Below the pieces are notes generated by a model, which ran no database searches, was not told where the DNA came from, and was given only the letters and a program-made list of their open reading frames with translations. From Glycomyces harbinensis (GTDB lineage: Bacteria > Actinomycetota > Actinomycetes > Mycobacteriales > Micromonosporaceae): a DNA stretch of 64,000 bases. Location: contig NZ_FNAD01000007.1 of NCBI RefSeq assembly GCF_900101745.1, positions 124,001 through 188,000 on the forward strand, in the 5' to 3' direction. Numbering within the stretch: position 1 is the stretch's first letter; every line of letters begins with the position of its first letter. Below, in pieces: positions 58,384 through 64,000 of this stretch. Position numbers and translations under genes: made by a program.

Positions 58384-59322
58384 TCAGGAGCCGGTCTGCT
58401 GTCGGTAGGCGAGTGGACTGTCCCCGTAGTGGCGTTTGAAGGCGGTGCTGAACGTGAACTGGCTGCGGTAGCCGACCTCGGCGGCCACGCGGAACACCGG
58501 AGTGTCGTCGTGGCGCAGCCGGTCGGCGGCGAGCGCCAGCCGCCAGGAGGTCAGATAGGTCATCGGCGGTTCACCGACCGCGGCGGTGAACCTCCGGGCG
58601 AATCCGGCCCGCGACAGGCCGACCCGCCGGGCCAGGGAGGCGACGGTCCAGGGCTGGGCGGTCTCGTCGTGCATGAGGTCCAGCGCCGAGGCGACGACCG
58701 GGTCCGCGCCGGCGCCGAGCCAACCCGGGGGACGCTTCGCCGGGGATTCGACCCAATGGCGGATCGCGGTGACCGTGAGACCGTCCAAGAGCCGGTCCAG
58801 CAGGCTGGCCTGGCCGATGCCCTCTCCCTGGATCTCCTCGGCGAGCACCGCGATGAGCCCGGTGCGGTGGTCGGCCTCGCGCAGCAGGATCGTTGGCGGC
58901 AGCACGCTCAGCAGCCGCAACCCGGCCTCGCCCACGCTCGGATAGGTGCCCACGAGCATGGTGTCATGGCCCTGTACGGCGTTGCCCCAGGTCCGAACCC
59001 CTTGCCGCATCGGGAGCTCCAGACTCGCGCCGACCGGCGTCTCGCACCGCCCGCCCGGGTGGATGACCGCCTGCGGCGGCCGGTCGGGGGCATCGGCGAA
59101 CAGGTACGGGTCGGGTCTGGCGATCAGCAGCAGGTCGCCCGGTAGCAGCCGGACCGGATCGCCCTCTTCGGGCACGTAGCAGGCCGATCCCGACGTGGTG
59201 GCGACGACCGTCAGCGGCGCCTCGTCCTCGATCCGCACCGACCACGGCGGCACCATCGCCACCCGGAGCAGGAAAGCGCCCTGCGCCCGAGGGGCATCGA
59301 GCAGCGCGGTGATCGGATCCAT
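58384..59322 (-). CDS. AraC-family regulator with N-terminal cupin
   Basis: A 312-residue regulator: cupin_6 ligand domain at ~10-180 ('PWSVRIEDEAPLTVVATTSG', 'LLPGDLLLIARPDPYLFAD') and two AraC HTH units at ~205-310 ('VASLARRVGLSRAGFARRFT', 'VAAEVGYRSQFTFSTAFKR'). This type represses or activates a divergent short-chain reductase or small membrane protein gene. The ATG is 6 nt after TACGAT (plus 59329-59334), leaderless. The divergent DUF1772-like gene is the expected target. Confidence 0.9.
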   Translation of the reverse strand: MDPITALLDAPRAQGAFLLRVAMVPPWSVRIEDEAPLTVVATTSGSACYVPEEGDPVRLLPGDLLLIARPDPYLFADAPDRPPQAVIHPGGRCETPVGASLELPMRQGVRTWGNAVQGHDTMLVGTYPSVGEAGLRLLSVLPPTILLREADHRTGLIAVLAEEIQGEGIGQASLLDRLLDGLTVTAIRHWVESPAKRPPGWLGAGADPVVASALDLMHDETAQPWTVASLARRVGLSRAGFARRFTAAVGEPPMTYLTSWRLALAADRLRHDDTPVFRVAAEVGYRSQFTFSTAFKRHYGDSPLAYRQQTGS

Positions 59323-59402
59323 CCAGCGATCGTAGACGAATTCGAATGGAACTGCGCCTACAGACTATGGATGATCGCACCGGGATGGGTTTCGATAAGA
59401 AC

Positions 59403-59939
59403 ATGACGACTGCACCGAACACCCTCGCCCGCCCGACCCGAAACCCGCTGCGCACCGGGACCCTGCTCCTCGCCACCGTGACGACCGGCCTGACGGCCGG
59501 CGTCTACACGGACTGGTCGAACACGATCATGCCCGGCCTGGGCGACGTCGACGACCGCACCTTCGTGACGGCCTTCCAATCGCTCGACGCGGCCATCATG
59601 AACCCGCTGTTCCTCGGCGTGGAGTTCACCGGCTCACTCCTGCTCATCGCGCTGGCCCTGGCCCTCCACATGCGCTCCGGCCAGCGCGCCACCCTGGTCT
59701 GGCTGTCGGTGGCGCTGGCGGCCTACCTCGTCTCCGTCGTGATCACCATGGGCGTCAACGAACCGCTCAACCAGCAACTGCGATCGGTCACCGACTCCAC
59801 CAGCGACGCCGACTTCGCAGCGGCACGCGCGATGCTCGACGAAGCGCGATGGACCGCGTGGAACACCGTGCGGGCCTTGGCGACGTTGACGGCCTTCGGC
59901 AGCCTCGCCTGGTCGCTCGTCATCCACCAGCGCCGATGA
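59403..59939 (+). CDS. DUF1772-family membrane protein
   Basis: A ~178-residue protein with four membrane helices: 'TLLLATVTTGLTAGVYTDW', 'FTGSLLLIALALALHM', 'LVWLSVALAAYLVSVVITMG', 'TLTAFGSLAWSLVIH'. The segments 'VTMGVNEPLNQQL' and 'ARWTAWNTVRAL' are the signature of DUF1772/anthrone-oxygenase-like proteins, some of which oxidise anthrones without cofactors. The start is uncertain (ATG 59403, 59367 or 59346), since none has a good ribosome site. It is divergent from an AraC regulator gene. Confidence 0.78.
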   Translation: MTTAPNTLARPTRNPLRTGTLLLATVTTGLTAGVYTDWSNTIMPGLGDVDDRTFVTAFQSLDAAIMNPLFLGVEFTGSLLLIALALALHMRSGQRATLVWLSVALAAYLVSVVITMGVNEPLNQQLRSVTDSTSDADFAAARAMLDEARWTAWNTVRALATLTAFGSLAWSLVIHQRR

Positions 59940-60038
59940 GGAAACGCACGGACCGTGTTCTCGATGGCAGCCGCCGATGTTCGGGGCTGACGCAGAGCCC
60001 CTCGGCCATGTGATCATCGCTCTGGTCGTGCGTCGACC

Positions 60039-60044
60039 TATCAT
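60039..60044 (+). promoter_or_regulatory. -10 element TATCAT of leaderless XRE/NB-ARC gene
   Basis: TATCAT ends 6 nt before ATG 60051; no ribosome site is present. The hexamer and spacing are identical to those of the NB-ARC gene at 40383. Confidence 0.55.
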
Positions 60045-60050
60045 TGCGAG

Positions 60051-62549
60051 ATGCCGGACCGAACGCCCGATGTCAGCACAGGCCTCCGGACGCTGCGGCT
60101 ACGCGCGATGATGACGCAGGAAGAGCTGGCGCTCAAAGCCGGCGTGGGGGTCCGCACGATCCGTGACATCGAATCAGGGAAGGTGCGGCCGCAATCGAAG
60201 ACGCTGCGCCTGCTCGTCGAGGCCCTGAACCTGGACGAGCGCGGCCGGGCGGTGCTCGCCGGGCGATCGGGTTCCCTTGCGGCGGTGCCTCGTGAGCTGC
60301 CGAGGCCACCGGCCGGGTTCGTCGGTCGGGAAGAGCACCTGGACGCGATCGTCAGCGCGGTCGGCGACGGCGCCGCAATCGTCGCCGTGCACGGCATGGC
60401 CGGCGTCGGGAAGACCTCGTTGGCCGTGCGAGCAGCCCACGCACTCGCACCCCGGTACCCCGACGGCCAGCTGTTCGTGGACCTCCACGGATTCACGAAC
60501 TCCGCCGGGTCACGCCCGGACGCGGCGTCAGTGCTGACGCGAGTGCTGGACCGCCTCGGCGTCGACGAGCGGTACCTCCCCACCGATCTCGGCGAACTCG
60601 CCGCCTGCTATCGCAGCACCATCGCCAACCTCCGTGTGCTCCTGGTGTTCGAGAACGCGACCGACGTCGAACAACTCGAATCGCTCATGCCGGGCACGAC
60701 GACCAGCCTCGTCCTGACGACGAGCCGACGCGACCTGTCGCGACTGACCAGTGCGTACGCCGTGCTCCTCGAACCGCCGTCGATGCGCGAGGCCGTGGAA
60801 ATGCTCGGCACCGCCGTCAGCCGAATCACCGATGACGGGGCGGTCGCGATCGCTGAGCGCTGCGGCCGTCTCCCGTTGGCCCTGGGCCTGGCTGCGGCCC
60901 GCCTCCGCAGTCGACCCCAGTGGCGGGCCGAAGACCTGCTGGCCCGACTCGACCACAAGAACAGGCTGCTCGACGAACTCGACATGGGGCACGGCGGCGT
61001 GACTGCGGCGCTGCGCGCCTCGTATCTCGAGCTCGACCCGAACCACCAGCGGCTGCTTCGGCGACTCAGCCTGGTCCCCGGTGACGACGTGGAGACCCAC
61101 GCCGCGGCAGCGCTATGCGATACCGACCAGGAAGACGCGGCGGCGATGCTGGAGTCGCTGGTGGACGTCCATCTGGCGGAATCCCGCTCGCCGGGGCGCT
61201 ACCGGCTGCACGACCTGGTGCGCCTCTTCGCGACCAGGCTCGCGGAACTGGAGGAGGCACAGGAGGACCTGGACGGGGCGTTCATCCGGCTGCTCGGGGT
61301 CTACCTGCACTTCTCCTACCAAGCTGCGATCCAGGTGCCTTCGCAGCACCAGAGGATGCTGAAGAACGAGGCGACGAGGCACGACATCGGACTGCCGGGC
61401 TTCACCGACCAGGAGAGCGCCGTTGCATGGTTCCAGGCCGAACGCGGCAATCTGGCAGCCGCCGTTCTCGAAGCGGAGCGCGCCGGGCATCTCGAATCAG
61501 CCTGGCATCTTGCCAACGCGTTCAGCGCATTCCGGATGCACGAGCGCGGCATCGAGCAGCACCTGGCGGTCAACCGCACAGCCCTGGACATTGCCCGGAG
61601 GCTCGATGACGAGCGGAAAGAAGCGCACAGCCTGGGGGATCAGGGCCGGCACCTCATGTACGCGAGCCGGCATCGCGAGGCGATCAGCTGCCTCGAGAGA
61701 GTCGCCGCACTCAACCGGAAACTCGGTGACAACGGCGGCGCGGCACTGGCACTCAGGAGCATCGGCATCCAGCATGAACAGTCCGGGAGGTTCACCGAGG
61801 CCCTCGACGTGTACCGCGCCGCTCTGGCGCTGGCCGAAACCGACGCCGGCACCAGAGCGATCGTCCACATCAATGTGAACATCATCTTCCCGCTGCTGCG
61901 ACTCGGGCGGCTGGCCGATGCCGAACGCCGCCTCGATGCGGCGGAGCAGCACCTGGAGGCCGAGGACGGCTACAACCGCATCCGTATCGAGTTCTACCGC
62001 GGGGCCTTCGTCCGCGAGCACGGCGATCCCGCCACGGCCCTGGTGATGCACACCGCCTGCCTAGAGCAATGCCGCGAAGCCGGTCTCCTGGGCGGATTCA
62101 CCGCGGCACTCATCGAACTCGGTGAGGACCTGCTGCTCCTGGACCGGCCTGCTGAGGCCGTGACCTGCTTCAGCCAGGCCGTCGAGCAGGCGGAGGAGAT
62201 GGCGTACCTGGCGTTCGAACGTATCGCAAGGAACGGTCTCGGTCGAGCACTCACCGCAACGGGCAGCACCGGCGACGCGATCGACCACCATGCGCGGGCC
62301 GCGGCACTCGCCGAGACCCATGAAGACGTCTATGAACTCGCACGAGCCCGGCACGGTCTCGCCGCCGCCCACCGCCGACGGGGCGAGATGTCCGCCGCGG
62401 TACGACATCTGCGGCGCGCGGTCCAAGGCTTCGAGGATTGCGAAGTGCCGGAGGCGGCGGCGGCCGCCGCGGAATTGGTTGGCTTGCAATACTTAAGGGT
62501 TTGGATCCGAATTCGAGGACGGCCTGGACCTGTTCGCGGATGTCGGTGA
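60051..62549 (+). CDS. XRE/NB-ARC/TPR regulator
   Basis: An 832-residue protein: XRE HTH at ~10-65 ('MTQEELALKAGVGVRTIRDI', 'ESGKVRPQSKTLRLLVEAL'), NB-ARC ATPase from ~90 with P-loop 'VHGMAGVGKTSLAVRAAH' (about residue 113), 'LRVLLVFENATDVEQLE' (Walker B with Glu in place of the second Asp), GxP 'RCGRLPLALGLAAARL', winged helix 'YRLHDLVRLFATRLAELEE' (about 385) and ~400 residues of TPR. The last ~25 residues ('RVWIRIRGRPGPVRGCR') look non-native, and the 3' end is overlapped by 299 bp by a convergent TetR frame, suggesting a junction near 62490. Confidence 0.88.
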   Translation: MPDRTPDVSTGLRTLRLRAMMTQEELALKAGVGVRTIRDIESGKVRPQSKTLRLLVEALNLDERGRAVLAGRSGSLAAVPRELPRPPAGFVGREEHLDAIVSAVGDGAAIVAVHGMAGVGKTSLAVRAAHALAPRYPDGQLFVDLHGFTNSAGSRPDAASVLTRVLDRLGVDERYLPTDLGELAACYRSTIANLRVLLVFENATDVEQLESLMPGTTTSLVLTTSRRDLSRLTSAYAVLLEPPSMREAVEMLGTAVSRITDDGAVAIAERCGRLPLALGLAAARLRSRPQWRAEDLLARLDHKNRLLDELDMGHGGVTAALRASYLELDPNHQRLLRRLSLVPGDDVETHAAAALCDTDQEDAAAMLESLVDVHLAESRSPGRYRLHDLVRLFATRLAELEEAQEDLDGAFIRLLGVYLHFSYQAAIQVPSQHQRMLKNEATRHDIGLPGFTDQESAVAWFQAERGNLAAAVLEAERAGHLESAWHLANAFSAFRMHERGIEQHLAVNRTALDIARRLDDERKEAHSLGDQGRHLMYASRHREAISCLERVAALNRKLGDNGGAALALRSIGIQHEQSGRFTEALDVYRAALALAETDAGTRAIVHINVNIIFPLLRLGRLADAERRLDAAEQHLEAEDGYNRIRIEFYRGAFVREHGDPATALVMHTACLEQCREAGLLGGFTAALIELGEDLLLLDRPAEAVTCFSQAVEQAEEMAYLAFERIARNGLGRALTATGSTGDAIDHHARAAALAETHEDVYELARARHGLAAAHRRRGEMSAAVRHLRRAVQGFEDCEVPEAAAAAAELVGLQYLRVWIRIRGRPGPVRGCR

Positions 62550-63111
62550 GAACTTCCTGGTCGCTGCGATGCAGGTAGGCGGTGGCAGTCGTGCTGAAGT
62601 GCACGATCGCAGTGACCACCCGCGCCACCGTCGCCGCCTCGCCGGTGTCGACGCGTGCATCGCGGGCGAGCATAGCGCTGACGCCGTCCTCTAGGCGGCC
62701 GGCGAGGGTGAGGCCCTGTTTCCGGTACGGCTCTGCGGGGTCGCCGAGAACGAGTTCGTGCAGGTAAGTGCGGCCGTTCTCGACGTGCTCGCGTACGCAG
62801 GTCACCACTGGGCGAATGAGCGCCAGCACCTGGTCGAGCGGGTCTTGTCCCGCTGCGGCCGCTGCGGCGAGTCCGTCGTCGATGGCGGTGGCGAACTTCT
62901 GGTTCTGCACCATGATCAGCAGCTCCGCCTTGGTCGACGCGTACCGGAACAAGGTCCCGATGGCGATGTCCGCTCGGTCGGCGATCTGTTGCGTCGTGAC
63001 TCCACTCACTCCATGCTCGGCGAAAAGTGCCTGCGCCGCCGCCATGATGCGCTCTCGTTTCTCCTGCTTGGCGCGTTCTCGGCGCCTCATCGGGATTCCT
63101 CTGGCTCGCAT
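62251..63111 (-). CDS. TetR-family regulator with anomalous C-terminal extension
   Basis: The TetR fold occupies residues 1-~204: 'RERIMAAAQALFAEHGVSGV', HTH 'TTQQIADRADIAIGTLFRYA', 'STKAELLIMVQNQKF', and a ligand domain ending near 'DIREQVQAVLEFGSKP'. The frame then runs 80 more residues, Arg/Pro-rich, antisense to the convergent NB-ARC gene, so the natural stop has probably been lost. ATG 63111 has AAGGAGG 5 nt upstream. It is divergent from the last hydrolase gene, with palindromes between them, and should repress it. Confidence 0.82.
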   Translation of the reverse strand: MRARGIPMRRRERAKQEKRERIMAAAQALFAEHGVSGVTTQQIADRADIAIGTLFRYASTKAELLIMVQNQKFATAIDDGLAAAAAAGQDPLDQVLALIRPVVTCVREHVENGRTYLHELVLGDPAEPYRKQGLTLAGRLEDGVSAMLARDARVDTGEAATVARVVTAIVHFSTTATAYLHRSDQEVLTDIREQVQAVLEFGSKPLSIASQPIPRRPPPPPALRNPRSLGPRAADVVPRRTSRPVGGGRRRDRAGLVRVHRRLHGSRRVPRPAHGGRSRRRCCPLR

Positions 63112-63133
63112 CGCGGCCTCCTTGACAATATTG

Positions 63134-63174
63134 CTGAGTAGAGTCATACTTGAGCATACTCAGAATAACTGAGT
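63134..63174. promoter_or_regulatory. Overlapping palindromes between tetR and hydrolase
   Basis: CTGAGTA (63134-63140) pairs with TACTCAG (63157-63163), and ACTCAG (63158-63163) pairs with CTGAGT (63169-63174) around AATAA. The three CTGAGT-type half-sites could bind two TetR dimers over both promoters. Confidence 0.65.
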
Positions 63175-63198
63175 GAAGCGAGAGCCCTGGAGAAGGAC

Positions 63199-64000
63199 AT
63201 GTCGGAGCCACGCACCGCGCAGCGATATCGGGACGCGCCGACGCGGACCATCGCCGCGGCGGACACCTCGTTCGCCTATCGCGAGCTCGGTCCGCGCAAC
63301 GGCGTTCCGCTGGTCGCCCTCATCCATCTGGGCGCGAACCTCGACAACTGGGACCCGCGCATCGTGGACGGCCTCGCCCGGGACCGACGCGTCATCGCCG
63401 TGGACTACCGAGGCGTCGGCGACTCCGCCGGGCGCGTTCGCGCCACGTTCGAGGAGATGGCCGCGGACATGGCGGCCGTCATCAGGGCACTGGGCCATGA
63501 CCGGGTCGATGTGCTCGGCATGTCGATGGGCGGCATGGTCGCCCAAGCGGTGCTCGAGCAGGCGCCGCAGCTGGTCGATCGACTGATCCTGGCCGGTTCC
63601 GGACCCGCGGGCGGGCCCGGGCTCACCGGCATGACCCGCGTGACCCTCGCGAACACGTTGCGCGCCGCGATCATGTTCAAGGATCCGAAGACGCTGCTGT
63701 TCTTCACCCGCACGCAGGTCGGCCGGCAGGCCGCCCGGGCGTATCTCAAGCGGTTGAAGGAACGCACGAAAGGACGCGACAAGGCGGTCGCCCCAGGAGT
63801 CGTGCGGGCGCAGTTGGCCGCGGTGCAGCGGTGGGGCGGGCAGGAGCCCGCGGACCTCTCGCGGTTCACCGGTCCGGTGCTCATCGTCCACGGCGACAGC
63901 GACGTCCTGGTCCCGCCGGCGAACGCGACCGCCCTTGCTCGGCGGCTGCCGACCGCGACGGTGACGATGTTGCCCGATTCCGGGCACGGCGTCGCCTTCC
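63199..64000 (+). CDS. Alpha/beta-hydrolase, 3' end outside window
   Basis: The frame is open from ATG 63199 (AGAAGG just upstream) to the right edge, 267 codons seen. Core strand and oxyanion region 'VALIHLGANLDNWDPR', 'VIAVDYRGVGDSAGR', nucleophile S109 in 'LGMSMGGMVAQ', catalytic Asp in 'IVHGDSDVLVPP' and His in 'PDSGHGVAF' at the very end, so only a few C-terminal residues are missing. The substrate is unknown. Divergent from a TetR gene with shared palindromes. Confidence 0.88.
   Translation, partial: MSEPRTAQRYRDAPTRTIAAADTSFAYRELGPRNGVPLVALIHLGANLDNWDPRIVDGLARDRRVIAVDYRGVGDSAGRVRATFEEMAADMAAVIRALGHDRVDVLGMSMGGMVAQAVLEQAPQLVDRLILAGSGPAGGPGLTGMTRVTLANTLRAAIMFKDPKTLLFFTRTQVGRQAARAYLKRLKERTKGRDKAVAPGVVRAQLAAVQRWGGQEPADLSRFTGPVLIVHGDSDVLVPPANATALARRLPTATVTMLPDSGHGVAF

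Noticed and set aside
62492..62514. CTTAAG-GGATCC-GAATTC read as a vector polylinker
   Set aside because: Both flanks are in frame in native-looking genes, and GGATCC with CTTAAG also occurs together naturally at about 21357-21367. Kept only as a possible junction.

Overview
The window is high-G+C DNA (about 70% by eye) with short intergenic gaps, GTG and TTG starts, many leaderless promoters, AfsR/SARP-type and NB-ARC/TPR regulators, Tat and Sec exported proteins and a dense set of TetR regulators. This points to a filamentous actinobacterium of the Streptomyces/Glycomyces/Nocardiopsis kind. I cannot fix the genus from sequence alone. No rRNA, tRNA, CRISPR array, replication origin or intact transposon is visible, so this looks like an ordinary chromosomal accessory/regulatory region. 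The first and last genes run off the edges.

Layout. 1-2143: tail of a TPR gene, a GNAT acetyltransferase and a pair of small helical proteins resembling type VII (WXG100-like) substrates. 2192-10751: DUF2975 membrane protein behind a palindromic operator, an esterase divergent from a TetR gene, an oleate hydratase, a CPBP protease, an NAD(P)-dependent epimerase-like protein, a small membrane protein and a NarL-type two-component system. 10821-15555: MarR gene divergent from an aldo/keto reductase and a Gfo/Idh/MocA oxidoreductase, then TetR divergent from a zinc alcohol dehydrogenase. 15615-23361: a decayed IS630-type transposase end, two small secreted Cys-containing proteins divergent from a 959-aa SARP/NB-ARC/TPR regulator, an XRE-cupin regulator next to a Tat-exported epoxide-hydrolase-like protein (both preceded by the same TTGCAG palindrome), an SDR and an XRE/MmyB-type regulator.

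23641-30969: an Hsp70-type ATPase fused through proline-rich repeats and one membrane helix to a PQQ-like propeller, a two-helix membrane protein with a PLD-like (DUF5919-like) domain, a serine hydrolase, a membrane-anchored DUF3558-like protein and an APH(6)-type kinase. 31095-40224: four TetR genes with well-formed operators beside a carotenoid oxygenase, an FAD monooxygenase, a DoxX-like protein and a SnoaL-like protein, plus small membrane and secreted proteins. 40383-51790: an NB-ARC/TPR regulator, an epoxide hydrolase, and a divergent set made of a 7-helix membrane protein, a membrane-anchored MalE-like protein predicted to face the cytoplasm, and a signal-less GH13 alpha-glucosidase that seems to start at ATT; then a YCII protein and an unrecognised 622-aa beta-rich protein with a zinc-ribbon-like tail. 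51791-64000: a low-G+C patch, a lipoprotein-like gene, a membrane NACHT NTPase, an MMPL transporter with TetR, an AraC regulator beside a DUF1772 protein, a third NB-ARC/TPR regulator and a TetR/hydrolase divergent pair.

How the genes work together. The dominant design is a local repressor next to one target enzyme or transporter, with a palindromic operator in the shared region, giving many small ligand-responsive switches for lipophilic or oxidised compounds. Superimposed are three large NTPase/TPR regulators, a NACHT protein and the MalE-like/GH13 pair. I regard the last of these as the best candidate for an undescribed system.
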